A stretch of 64,000 bases of DNA from Lolium rigidum (lineage: Eukaryota > Streptophyta > Magnoliopsida > Poales > Poaceae): positions 349,073,484 through 349,137,483 of the forward strand of contig NC_061508.1 of NCBI RefSeq assembly GCF_022539505.1. The letters run 5' to 3'. The position numbers were made by a program, and so were the translations under genes. This document shows positions 54,301 to 64,000 of this stretch, piece by piece (position 1 is the first letter of the stretch; every line of letters begins with the position of its first letter). Under the pieces are notes generated by a model. The model did no database searches. It was not told the origin of the DNA and was given only the letters and a program-made list of their open reading frames with translations.

Positions 54301-55044
54301 AATTCTTATGACGTGAACGGGTATCGCCTCCAGACCCATCAATACACAACAAGCCGTCCAAACAAGAAGACAATAAATAGCGGGGTGGTATGTCAAGGTG
54401 ATGATGGACTCCATTACTATGGAAGAGTCGAGGGTATATATGAGCTGAATTACGGGTTTGACAAAGGGCTAAATCCCGTCGTATTCAAATGCCATTGGTT
54501 CGACTCCACGTCGCGTGAGACGGGATCCTGAAATTGGATTGGTCGAAGTTGAAAGAAGCTCTGTTTATAAGGGAGAGGACGTGTACATTTTGGCCACCCA
54601 AGCCTTCCAAGTATTCTATCTCCCGTACGCGTGCCGAAACCCGACTAAACGTCTACATGGATGGGATGTTGTGATGACGGTTCCTTCACGCATTAGGCCA
54701 CCCCCGCCAAACAAGGACGATTACCGCCGCGTAGACCCCTCAACAAGGACTGTTGATTTTTATCAAGAAGAAGGGCTCCCGGTCATTTCACTATCGACTT
54801 GTCGGCCGTTGTTGATAACATGATCGTAGACGATGAGCAAGAAGAAGATGCGGTTATGGAGGAAGACAATGAAGAATATGAAGCTGAGGATGTGTGTGCC
54901 GTAGAAGACCTAAGTTTGCTCGAGGCGTTCAAAGCAGGCATTGACCTAGATCGAAATGGACCACCTCCGGGTTTCATCGATGATTATTGGTTCGCTGAGC
55001 CGATGATGATGAAACATGTGGTCCGATTACGGATGTCGACATAG
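51349..55044 (+). pseudogene. CACTA transposase, TNP2/Transposase_21 type, frameshifted
   Basis: Starts at ATG 51349 with a transposase-associated zinc domain (FCPCSKCANQK). TNP2 core pieces follow in shifting frames: ACPKGCMLFRGEHANTNYC, YPGKNMNVYLEPLIDDLLLG and THGKWPCPECRQA. Next come the domains usual in plant CACTA proteins: a DUF4218-like part (53247-53950, GRWQFGPERETQKLRR, TTNLHERELIHSYV) and a DUF4216-like part (54241-54750, VVCQGDDGLHYYGRVEGIYE). It ends with an acidic tail stopping at 55042. Some frame changes are introns (for example around 53948-54025 and 54145-54230), but others, such as near 51985, 52480 and 52660, have no splice sites that I could find. This would be the DDE-type enzyme cutting the element ends. 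The copy is most likely inactive. Confidence 0.75.
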
Positions 55045-56320
55045 GCTACTCGATCTATGTAGTTGTAATTGTGAGGCTATCCTATATATGTACTCGAACT
55101 ATGTGTTATTTGTAATAAACTATGATCTATGTAGTTGTAATTGTGAGGCTATCCTATGTACTCGAACTATGTGCTATTTGTAATAAACTATGATCTATGT
55201 ACTGAACTATGTGCTATTTATTGTTGATTTCACTAATATTCATCTGTTTACATTGCATACTAATAAACCACTCTTTTCATTGTGTTTGCAGGTGATTGAA
55301 ACATGCCGCCAAGAAAAAGAAAGGGAGGTTTCAAAAAGAAGATCAAGGCCGTGGCTGAGCTTGTGGGACTTTCGAGTGGTTCGTCGTCGCGGACACGTCC
55401 TCCTAGCGCTCCTCCTAGCGCTCCTCCTAGCCCTCCACCACGGAGGAAGAATGCCCAGCCACGGCGACTTCGTACCCCTTCTCCTAGTCCTCCCCGGCCG
55501 AGGATGATGACGAGGAGCAGTGGGGTGGGGAGGACGAGGAGGACGGTGAGGAGCACGGTGGGCGGGACGAGGAGGCCGGTGGGGAGGCCGGTGGGGAGGA
55601 CGGTGGGGAGGACGGTGGGGAGGACCTCGAGGAGGATGAGGGGTTGGGGGGTTTGCCGCGAGGAGCTAGACCCGAGACCTAGCTTGGTATCCGCCCGAGG
55701 AGGAGGTGTACGTTGCGGCCGAGGAGAGGCTGGAACCACGGGACAAGAAGCCGTATAAGCGCGGGATTACGAAACTCCCCAAGCTAAAAACTTGGGCCTT
55801 CCGCGATGTTGTTCTCGTGCCCGCTGGAAAGAGGTACATGCTGATTTTGGCATTCCATTATTGAAATTTTTATCATTATACAAATTTTTATCACATGCAT
55901 ACTGATTTTGGCAATTCGTTGTGCAGCATGTTCAAGTATGGTGACCCGAGGAGGCTCCCGACACGTGAGTACTCGAACATCCTTGGAGGCCTAATTAGGA
56001 AGCATTTCCCTGGGATTGTCAATCTCCCTAGTGGTGGCCGCGATGTGGCTTGGACTTGGAAGCACTACAGCTACGCGGAAGATCCTAGCGGCAAGTGCGC
56101 CAACATGCAAGAGCGGGTTGTCCGCCACTTCTGGGTACATGACTTTTGGCTTCTTAGCATTCAAACACTTCTTGACTACCAATAGCTGCTCTAATTCCTC
56201 TTGTTTTACCTATGTGCATGGTTGCAGAAATACTTCACGAGGGCTGAGGGCGAGGAAATTGCGTGCGACGTTATCTTACACGAGTTGTGCAGGGTGAGGG
56301 TGACTGGCATGCACTACGAG

Positions 56321-56707
56321 TGACATAGGCATCCCAAATGGGCCTGCCAAATATAGTACCCGGGGTTTATTGAAGGCCCACTACCCGAAGAATAAGAAGA
56401 TTCGGAAGTCCAAGATGTATTTAAGGAAAAGATAGAGTTGTAATAGGAAGTGTTATTTGTAATCTGGCGGGATGAGTTAGAAACCGTCCCGGACTCTGTA
56501 ACTTGTACAAAACGAAACCCTCGGCTCCACCTCCTATATAAAGGGGGAGTCGAGGGACGAAGAGATCATCGAATCATTGTCCGCAAACCCTAGTTTTCAT
56601 ATTCGTCGAGTACTTTTCGGCTGAAACCTTCGAGATCTACTTGCCCTCTACTTCTAACTAAACCCTAGCCTACAATCCATAGGCATTGACAAGTTAATCC
56701 CTTGTCA
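56321..56707 (+). mobile_element. Solo LTR, 387 bp, inserted in a transposase exon
   Basis: TGACATAGGC to CCCTTGTCA, with exact 5-bp TSD ACGAG on both sides (56316-56320, 56708-56712). It contains a TATA box (CTATATAAAGG, about 56535) and a C/T-rich leader. The transposase frame resumes after it. No internal retrotransposon sequence remains, so it formed by LTR-LTR recombination. Confidence 0.85.
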
Positions 56708-58021
56708 ACGAGGCACGTGTCCAGTGCGTCCGCGACTGGCACGCCGAGCGCAAAGTTTGGATGAGTAAGGCTGATTGTCGGGATACGCTCATGGCACCGT
56801 GGCAGTACCTGCAGGTATTAGCATCGATGTGTTATTTATTTCCGCATTTTCATTGTAGTTTATGTTCTAATAATGGGTCTATCTTGTGTATGTAGAACCC
56901 TCCTCAGTACGTCGGGGAAGACAAGGCGTGCTTTCTTGCGATGGTGATATGGTGGACATCCCCCGAGTACGCCCGGAAGCACGAGGAGGGCAAGCAGAAG
57001 CGTTTAGAGATGGGAGGTGGATCACATGTCCTGGGCAGCAAGAACTTGGCCCTTACCTTGCAGCAAGAGGTGAGCAAATGGTTTCTTCATTCTTTTGTTT
57101 CATGTTATTGTTAGCCCCGCAAGGGTGTCCCTCTTCACTTACTTGCATGTACTCTTTTGCAGGAAGTGAAGACAGGCGTGACACCAAACTTGTTTGGCCT
57201 TTTCCAAAAGTCCAAGACCAGGAGGGAGCCGCATCCCGAAACGGGCTCCGTGTGGGTCAACGGGCTAGCGGAGGCCCAGGTGTGGCGCGTACCGCTCGAC
57301 GTTCAAGGCCAAGCACGGCGAAGACGCCGACCCAACCACCGAAGACTTTGATGTTGAGGTTGCGGTGCTTGCGGGACAAGGCAAGAAGGGTGGCCGCCTA
57401 TGGATTGCCGACGGGTTAGTCGACCCAAAGACCATTCCATCTCTACGCCGGATCCGTCGTGGGCGTACGAGCGAGCAGCCTCGGGTAGAGACCCGCCCAC
57501 GGGCTTCGGACCTAGCCGTGGAGAAGTTACGGGTAAGTTCTTCGTCGATCCTCTACGCTTCATTACATGTTTTCCATTGCAATGTTACCGACATCGCGGC
57601 AACACAACGTAGGCGGAGATGGAAGAAAGGGAACGGAGGCACCAAGAGGAGCAGATGCAGTATGCAGCAGCAGATTAGGGAGAACATGCGGATGCGAGCA
57701 GCAGATGTTGCGGCGAGATGCAACAACAGCAGCAGATGTTCCGAGCAGATGTTCATGAACCGGACCGTGCCGACTTCACCACCGGGGAGTAGTGGTCCTA
57801 GCACGTCGTGTCCTCCTATGTTCCCACATTTTGTAAGTGGTTAACTTAATATCTCCGTCTCAATCTTGTTTGTTGTCTAACCGAACTTTGGATATTGCAG
57901 ATCCCCACGCCCGATCCGGCTGTGATGGCGCTCCTCCGGCAAGCGCCAAGTCGAGCCCGCTGACACCTGGCTTGACCGTCAACAATACGGGCATCATCCG
58001 GAGCCTGCAGCAGTTTCTAGG

Positions 58022-58440
58022 TGAGTTCTCCTACACTTGTAATTCTTCAATACCATGTCACTTGTGAACTTTAGCCATTCAACCATGTCAATTTTAGCCA
58101 TTATGTTCAATTTTAGCTATTCCATGTTAATTTTAGCCATTCCATGTCATTCTTAGCCATTATGTTGAATTTTAGCCATTTCATGTCAATTCTAGCGATT
58201 ATGTTCAATTTTAGCCATTCCATGTCAATTCTAGTTCTTCCATGTCAATTCTAGTTCTTACATGTCAATTTTAGCCATTCCATGTCATTCTTAGCCATTA
58301 TGTTGAATTTTAGCCATTTCATGTCTATTCTAGCGATTATGTTCAATTTTAGCCATTCAATGTCAATTCTAGTTCTTCCATGTCAATTCTAGTTCTTACA
58401 TGTCAATTTTAGCCATTGCATGCCACTTATGCATCTATAT
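58022..58440 (+). repeat. Minisatellite in the last intron of the TNP1-like gene
   Basis: Units of about 20 bp (TTTTAGCCATTCCATGTCAA and variants with ATTCTAGTTCTT) alternate, and a higher-order unit of about 180 bp is repeated. Confidence 0.85.
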
Positions 58441-58526
58441 ATGAACTCGTAGGAGGACAAGGAGATGGAGGACAAGGAGGTGGAGAAGGACAAGGAAGTG
58501 GAGGACAAGGAAGTGGCGAAGGTTGA

Positions 58527-58794
58527 CGTTGCTTGTATGAACTTTGTTGTGTGAGCTTGGAGCATTCTATGTATGAATTTGTTGTTGGACTACTTTGTTG
58601 TTGGTGGACTTTGTTGTTGTTGGACTTTGTTGTTGGACTATTGTATGGACTTTGTTGGACTATTAGTGGTTGAACTTTGTTGTTGATGATGTGCAAATGT
58701 CTATATATTGTGCTATATATGTATCTGGAAATATATATCTATTTTGTCAATTATATGTGCAGGGATTAAATGGAAACAGCAAAAATCTGGAATT
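58527..58794 (+). repeat. GGACTTTGTTGTT-type short repeats after the TNP1-like gene
   Basis: TTGGACTTTGTTGTTG variants recur at 58540-58690, followed by AT-rich 3' untranslated sequence. Confidence 0.6.
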
Positions 58795-59265
58795 TTTTCA
58801 GCACCTTTGCCGTGCACATGCACACGGCAAAGAGAAAGCCGCACGGCAAAGGCTTTCTTTGCCGTGCACATGCACACGGCAAAGGGTGCCTATGCTGCCC
58901 CCTGGTGTTGCTGTAGGATGCTTTGCCGTGTGGCTTGGAGTGGAGGCACACGGCAAAGCCAAGTGTTTGCCGTGCGGCTTGGCGCGGAGGCGCACGGCAA
59001 AGTAGGGGCCACGGCAAAGACGTCCAGCTCACGGCAAAGCTAGTCGCACGGCAAAGGCAGGCGGAGCGCACGGCAAAGCTAGGTCGCACGGCAAAGGCTT
59101 TGCCGTGCGATTTTCCCTCGACGCACGGCAAAGGTGCCTTTGCCGGCCGGATCGTTGCCGTGTGTTCTTTGCCGTGCAAGGCCGCACGGCAAAGCCTTTG
59201 CCGAGAAGATTTGTGCCTTTGCCGTGTGATATTGGCGCACGGCAAAGAACAGTTCTCCCAATATG
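58795..59265. repeat. Right subterminal repeats and degenerate right TIR of the 9.4-kb CACTA
   Basis: CACGGCAAAG and CTTTGCCGTG copies in both orientations, ending GTTCTCCCAATATG at 59265. Confidence 0.9.
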
Positions 59266-59268
59266 ACT

Positions 59269-59700
59269 AGTCGGAACCGGCCGGCACCATTGAGGAATAA
59301 AAAGCAAGGCACCACGACAAGGGCCTTCACAATCCAAATTGTTCCTGTGTGTTACGTGCGTGCAAGCAGGAAGTACTAGCTGGATCGACAGAATCGATCG
59401 GGTTAGCTTGGCAATACGTGAGCATCCGGGCCGGCGGAGCAGAAATTTGTACGTGCGCCGGCCTCTCGCCGTCTCGTCTCCGTCGTTGTTCACCGGAAGT
59501 ACTCGGTGCGAACATCATAGTGCCATACATAAACTTGACCGTTCCGTGCATGACTATGTTTTGAGTCGGTTTCTTTCTGGCTTAGAGCCAATTAAGAGCT
59601 ACACGTTCGCTATACAGATTAATGATCCAATATCCTGCTCAGTACCCAAAGCAATCGATCAGGTTCATCTAGCAGCTCCTACATCTACAATAAGGAGAAG
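59269..59700. other. Upstream region of the DUF6598 pseudogene
   Basis: GC-richer sequence, probably former promoter of the gene at 59701. I could not pick out a TATA box. Confidence 0.35.
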
Positions 59701-61679
59701 ATGGAGTCTGAAGAGTTGTTGTTGACCCAGCTGATGAAGGAGATCATGTCCCTGGAGAGGGAGCGCAAAGACCTGCTGCACTCACTTACTCCGACCCTCT
59801 CTCACTGGAAGCAGCTGGTACACACCTGCAAACCTTCTCAACCTCAACCAGCGAGCAACAAAGCATGGACAAGAGAGAATACATCATCCGTCCGAGAAAC
59901 CAGCAGCCTACTTGGATTCTATCCTGGAAGACGCGGAGGACCTAGGTCACCGGATGCTATCCATGGCATACGTCCTCGACGAGTCCAGCTGCGGCCGCGG
60001 CGCTCGCATGGATACCTACTCCTCGTTCAAGGCCGAGGAGCTAGTCAGCGCCACGTCCAGATTAATGCACGTCTCCGAGGAATTCTACAACAAGAGTAAG
60101 GAGGAGGAGAAGAAGAGGAAGGACAAGGAGAAACGCAAGGCTGGGAAGGAGAAGAAGAAGAGGACCAAAGAGGAGGAGCTTTCAAACGAATTCCTGGATC
60201 TCTGCAGGAATTACCTGCAATTCCCCTACTATTATGAGAACGAGTTGGTGCTCGTAGTTACGTGCGAGCAGGAGAAGAAGAAGGGGGATGATAAGGAGAT
60301 GGATAAGGAGAAGGATGAAAATGAAAATGAGGAGGAGGAGGAGGAGGAGGACGACGAGGTGGTGGATGAAAAAGAGTATACATCCACAATGGAGTTTCTC
60401 AAAGGTACTATGGCTTTCTATCAGGACTGTTTTGCCGCCCACCATGCCTGCTGGGAACGTATATGGGGCAGCGAGGTTGGACGCTGCGGTGGCTTCCAAG
60501 ATACAAGTAAGTGAAAAGCATGCTTGTCCTATTAAAGTGAAAACCATGCACACATGTTGCTTGTCCTATTAAACTCAGTTTGTTTTCCATTCTGCTATTT
60601 GCTTCCTTTTATGCTCTCAAGAAATATTACCACATCTTAGCTTAATAATTCACTTACTTATTCATACTAGATTTCTGATAGTATCTTCGTTGCTCCAGCC
60701 ACATTGAGCTCTATGCACTTCACATGCTGCACGCCCAGTACTATCCCGTCACATGTTGTTGCTCTGGCTGGGAGCACATGCTTGCAGATCTACTCCATCA
60801 AAATCAAGGAACTAAAGGGCAACTTGAAATGGCCACTCAAAGTCTACGGTGTGGTTGCTGCTCGGGACACCGTGGACCGCAACCGCAACGTTCTCTTCTC
60901 TCGCTCATGGCCTAACTGCCAAGTACTTACTGAAAATGTATGATCAATTTTCTCTTCACTTTCTATCGTTCGTGTCTTACGTTGAGTGCAGTTGAGTATT
61001 TGTTTTAGGAAACCCATCGCCATTAAGTATAACAATGATGTTGCTTTGCAGGATCCCTTTTTGCACTTGATTGGCCCATCCCGTGCAGTTCTAGTTTTGG
61101 ACCATGTTGACTTCGAAGTTGTTCTCAAAATCAACTAGGGAGATGCATTTATCAATTTTAGTAACCGCTACGATACTGCAGATCGTACTACCTCTCTTTT
61201 GTTTCATGGCTACTGTTGTACAGCAGAATTAAGCCTTGAGCGCCTTTCTACACCCCTCCAAGCCACTATCGTTGGTGTTCGCATCGTCGAAGGACGTTGG
61301 CCCTTTAAAAATGGATGTCGAGTTGTTTGCTCCTCGTCCACCTGCAGGAGAGGTCATGCCTAGGGAAGTTGTGCTGCTTGATTATCGTGGCAAAAGAATG
61401 CGTGTAGGATGGGATGGTTACCTTCATCTATCGAGGAATGTTGTTTCGGTGGAATTACAAGGAACACCGAAAGTTGTCATACAAGCCTACTCTGAACCAG
61501 TTGGTCATCGAGCTAAAGAGGGTCATGTTGTCTTCCCTGCCCAACAATGCCAAACAACAAAGGGCCAGTGTTTTGTTGGCATCACCAAGTTGGAGATCAT
61601 AGTCGCTTGGTCCCTCCTTGTCAAAGAGAAGTTGGATCTTTTGGTGGAGTGTCCAGCAATAGAGCGCTCTGCTGCTTAG
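59701..61679 (+). pseudogene. DUF6598 paralogue, disabled
   Basis: Exons 59701-60506 (donor ACAA|GTAAGT), 60699-60937 and 61052-61679 copy the splice plan of the intact gene. The N-terminus is MESEELLLTQLMKEIMSLER. The frame is lost between about 59860 and 59910 and resumes as LDSILEDAEDLGHRML, followed by a Lys/Glu-rich insertion absent from the intact copy. Exon 2 has GVVAARDTVDRNRN. Exon 3 has DPFLHLIGPSRAVLVL, then an in-frame TAG at 61136, ATIVGVRIVEGRWPFKNG, and another frameshift near 61360 before LHLSRNVVSVEL. It therefore has at least three disabling changes. Splice sites remain good, so a transcript is possible. Confidence 0.8.
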
Positions 61680-63022
61680 GGGTGATATATCTTTTGTTAT
61701 GTTCTTCATAAAGGATAATATATTAATATCAACAACATTGTTTATAAATATGTTGACGATTTTTGTTTATATCGACCAGCTAAGATGTTGAAATGCCTCC
61801 TAATAATGATTGCTTTGTTATTTACACCGAACAAACTCCTAGTATTCCACGACTCCTCGATTTTTCCACAAAAAAAAGGTCGGGCTCCTAGCACAAACCA
61901 ATGGCTTAACCAAGTTTTTCGGTAGCCGAGGGGAGGCTGCTAAGGCACCTCTGAAGCAATGTTAGATGCTACAACAGCCTAGAAACTTCGTGCAGGTTAT
62001 TGGACTCCTTCGCGATCTCCGCTTCAAAGACAACTCTGACGGTGCTCCGGGCGTCGACGACTCCCGACGGGGAACCACGGGAGAAGGAAGAAGGAGTGGT
62101 CGACGCGATTTAGCCTCGGACTAATCGGCCTAGCCAAAGCTGATTTCCCTTTTCGGGTTACGCCGAGCTGACCAGCTCTGTCACCAGGCAGGCCGACTAG
62201 GCATCACCCACTTTTCGGGTTTCCCTAGGCTGACGTGGGCTGGTAGGTTTCAGCCAGGCTGACTAGCTCTGTCGGTTGGCGGGGGCAGTCCGACCACTTT
62301 TCGGCTTTAACTAGGCCGATGATGGGAATGTCGGCTTCGCCCAACTCAACGCCGTATTATTTGTGTCATTTTGAAAATGGGCATTATTTTTTGAATTAAA
62401 GAAAAATATATTTTGGAACATTTAGCACGTACCACTATAAGAGTTTTTTTTTAAATCACCACTATAAATGTTAATATCAGAGCTGTCGGAGATCTCATCC
62501 TCTTATTGAGAGGCTTCCATGGGGTGCAGAGTTTTTCTAGGATATATGATGTTTCCGAACGTACAAGATGTCCATATTCTGAATGATGATATTTGCTGCC
62601 ATGAACCCTGGATGATACACTGCAAATTACTATTTCAATTATCATTAGGAGAACATGATTGGTAGCCCTCCCAGCAGCTGTACATAAGCACATTGCCTGA
62701 ACTAGAGTTCACATATTTTGTTTGACTTTACATCTCCGTGTTTCAGCGCCTCAGATGCAAAAACGAGGATTTCTTCAGCTTCAGCTTCAGATCACGCGCG
62801 TGCTTTGCTACTTGCAGGAAAATAAACAAACATGACATGACTGAAATCTGAACTTGGAATTTGGACACAAGTTTCTTCCCATTGCATTGCATTCGTGTAT
62901 ATATGTACAGACTGAAGCAAAGCCTCGGCTTAGCCTTGCTTTGTCCGGTTCTTCCTCTGTTTTTCAGTTGAGATCCTAAAGAATGAAGCAAAATGCCACT
63001 CGCGTGAGCAGATTGCGGCTGG
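61680..63022. other. Intergenic; nothing recognised
   Basis: 62100-62340 has recurring CACTTTTCGG and AGCTCTGTC motifs in GC-rich DNA, perhaps an unidentified repeat. The rest is AT-rich. The 3' UTR of the MYB gene is probably at the right edge. Confidence 0.35.
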
Positions 63023-63797
63023 TTACTGCATCCTGGTGACACCGCCAGCACGCATCACACCCTCCACCACCTGCGGCATCGACAAGTCAGAGCCGCACCC
63101 TACGCCGGCCATGTACCGGCGCACCTCGTCGCGAATCATGTCCTGCATCGCAGCAGCGAACGCAGGGGTGAAATGGTAGGGCGCCTGAGCGGGTGGCGGC
63201 GACGGGGAGGAGGAAGGCGGTTGGTGGAAGTGGCTGTGGGAGCTGTCGTGGCGGAACCCGCTGCCCTGGACGGCGGCGTCCATGCCGGGTAGGGAGAGGG
63301 AGAGGGAGAGCGATGTGATGGTGTCCTCTGGTTCTTCGTCCTCCACCACCTCGTGCCGCCGGCTCATGGCGCAGTCGGCCGGCTCGAACCCACCGGCACG
63401 CGGCACCGGGCGGTACACCTGCTGCCCGTGGAACATGCCATGGCTGAGGTCGCTGCGGTCGGACTCGGATCCGGACGGGCTGCTCTCCGGGGAGACGCTC
63501 ACCCGCTTGCAGGGCCGGTCCAGCTCAATGGCGCCGGCGAGCCTGCGCTTGAGGGAGCAGTTCCAGTGGTTCTTCACGGCGTTGTCGGTGCGGCCGTGGA
63601 GGAGGCGCGCGATGGCGGCCCAGCGACAGCTGGTTGCACCACCGGAGGCGGCACGACTTTCCCGACCGGCCGGGCACCCCGCGCCCGATCACCGTCCAGT
63701 TGCGCGCGCCGTGCCGCTCCACGAGCCGCCGCAGCGCCTCGTCCTCCTCCGGGCTCCACGGCCCCCTGATCCGGTCGCACTCCACCTCGGCTCCCAT
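63023..63797 (-). pseudogene. R2R3-MYB transcription factor, R3 repeat partly deleted and out of frame
   Basis: From ATG 63797 the R2 repeat is complete (RGPWSPEEDEALRRLVERHG, with the spaced Trp residues and [16 protein letters not shown]). Next to NQLS, near 63624, the sequence jumps to the end of R3, [21 protein letters not shown], in a different frame, so roughly 26 residues are missing and the reading is shifted. The downstream frame (63023 to about 63620) has [21 protein letters not shown], an EAR-like LSLSLSLPG and a C-terminal [13 protein letters not shown]. These resemble MYB subgroup 22 (MYB44/73/77-like), usually stress and hormone regulators. Without R3 and with the frameshift, it should not make a normal DNA-binding protein. 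An assembly deletion is possible. Confidence 0.75.
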
Positions 63798-63923
63798 CCT
63801 GCGCTGGCTGACTACGACGGCTTCTCTTCTGTGGAGCTGGCGACTGGAAGTGATTGATCTGTTCGTTGTGGCGGCGAGCGGCAGCGGTGCTCGAGGTACG
63901 GAGAAACGGGACGGGGAAGTGGG

Positions 63924-63931
63924 TATTTATA
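63924..63931 (-). promoter_or_regulatory. TATA box of the MYB gene
   Basis: TATAAATA on the minus strand, about 127 bp upstream of the ATG, in a GC-rich promoter. Confidence 0.65.
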
Positions 63932-64000
63932 GCGCGCGGCGGCCGGTGATCTGACCGGCAATAACAGCTGGCGCACGACTCCCGAGCTCAACCGGAACGA

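Larger units (their letters stand above)
55303..58526 (+). pseudogene. CACTA TNP1/Transposase_24 gene, frameshifted and interrupted by a solo LTR
   Basis: Begins MPPRKRKGGFKKKIKAVAEL at 55303. An acidic Gly/Glu repeat encoded by GGTGGGGAGGAC units follows in another frame, then YPPEEEVYVAAEERLEP. Later exons carry the Transposase_24 (Ptta/En/Spm) signature: RREYSN-like REYSNILGGLIRKHFPG, LPSGGRDVAWTWKHYSYAED, TPNLFGLFQKSKTRREP and PDPSWAYERAASGRDPPTGF. The final splice, TTTCTAG|GTGAGT to 58453, keeps frame and adds a GGQG-rich tail ending in TGA at 58524. The exon with TGMHYE is cut at 56320 by an LTR. Such proteins bind the subterminal repeats. The copy cannot be made intact. Confidence 0.7.
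49895..59265 (+). mobile_element. CACTA transposon, 9.37 kb, with decayed transposase genes
   Basis: The left TIR CACTACGGGAAAAACG is at 49895. The right TIR, read inward, is CATATTGGGAGAACTG at 59265, aligned base for base but with its outer bases changed. The TSD ACT is exact (49892-49894, 59266-59268). Both arms carry dozens of CACGGCAAAG / CTTTGCCGTG subterminal repeats. The interior has TNP2-type and Transposase_24-type genes in the usual order, both with several frame changes. It includes a 100-N gap and a solo LTR. Confidence 0.88.

Noticed and set aside
55260..55739. Minus-strand frame opposite the TNP1-like N-terminus
   Set aside because: It is the reverse complement of GGTGGGGAGGAC repeats; no domain.
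58798..59330. Cys/Arg-rich frames over the CACTA right arm
   Set aside because: They are produced by the CACGGCAAAG repeats and have no coding character.
63282..63857. Plus-strand long frames over the MYB gene
   Set aside because: They are GC-rich shadows; the minus strand holds the MYB repeat and C-terminal motifs.
1..64000. CRISPR arrays, operons or bacterial-type systems
   Set aside because: The window is plant nuclear DNA with introns and plant transposons. No regularly spaced identical repeats with unique spacers were found.

Overview
The window is nuclear DNA of a grass, most likely Pooideae and probably Triticeae (wheat, Aegilops, barley or rye group). The evidence is a low-copy gene set embedded in nested CACTA, Ty3/Gypsy, Copia and MITE elements of types abundant in Triticeae, genes of the grass-expanded DUF6598 family, and eukaryotic intron-exon structure. 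Two runs of exactly 100 N mark scaffold gaps of unknown true size.

Layout. 1-4389: the 3' part of a CACTA transposon with a ~667-bp tandem array and an antisense AP2/ERF gene with its own TATA box. 5162-6945: an F-box/FBD gene with two single-base frameshifts. 7794-9203: a tentative three-exon small membrane-protein gene. 9.9-11.3 kb: an old ~886-bp tandem duplication. 12151-12250: gap. 12251-18474: a non-autonomous LTR retrotransposon (element 1), inserted in the 3' end of a Gypsy element (to 21185), itself inserted in the integrase region of a decayed Copia element (to ~23.7 kb). 24.0-24.56 kb: two Tourist-like MITEs, one inside the other. 25638-26008: a 7SL (SRP) RNA gene with a Pol III-type promoter. 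26687-28053: a complete four-exon EIF1AD gene. 29706-37257: a second non-autonomous LTR retrotransposon (element 2) with exact TSD ACCGG. 41274-41888: intact single-exon CHMP1 (ESCRT-III). 44638-47296: a small CACTA that captured a PhoD-like phosphatase exon. 48109-49753 and 59701-61679: two DUF6598 paralogues, head to head, one intact and one dead, now separated by a 9.37-kb CACTA element (49895-59265, TSD ACT) whose transposase genes are decayed and which carries a solo LTR. 63023-63797: an R2R3-MYB gene that has lost the first half of its R3 repeat.

The ordinary cellular genes I trust most are EIF1AD (RNA-binding, eIF1A fold), CHMP1 (multivesicular-body sorting), 7SL RNA (signal recognition particle) and the minus-strand DUF6598 gene. 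They form no operon-like unit and are separated by transposons.

The strongest candidates for undescribed biology are: (a) a conserved acidic antisense ORF at the 3' end of both non-autonomous LTR elements, open in both although the sense ORFs are broken; (b) the AP2/ERF gene carried by a CACTA element; (c) near-perfect hairpins in the transcribed leaders of the same LTR families; (d) a MITE whose target-site duplication is the stop codon of the DUF6598 gene. Splice junctions were read by eye from GT/AG sites and frame continuity. No alignment or database search was run.
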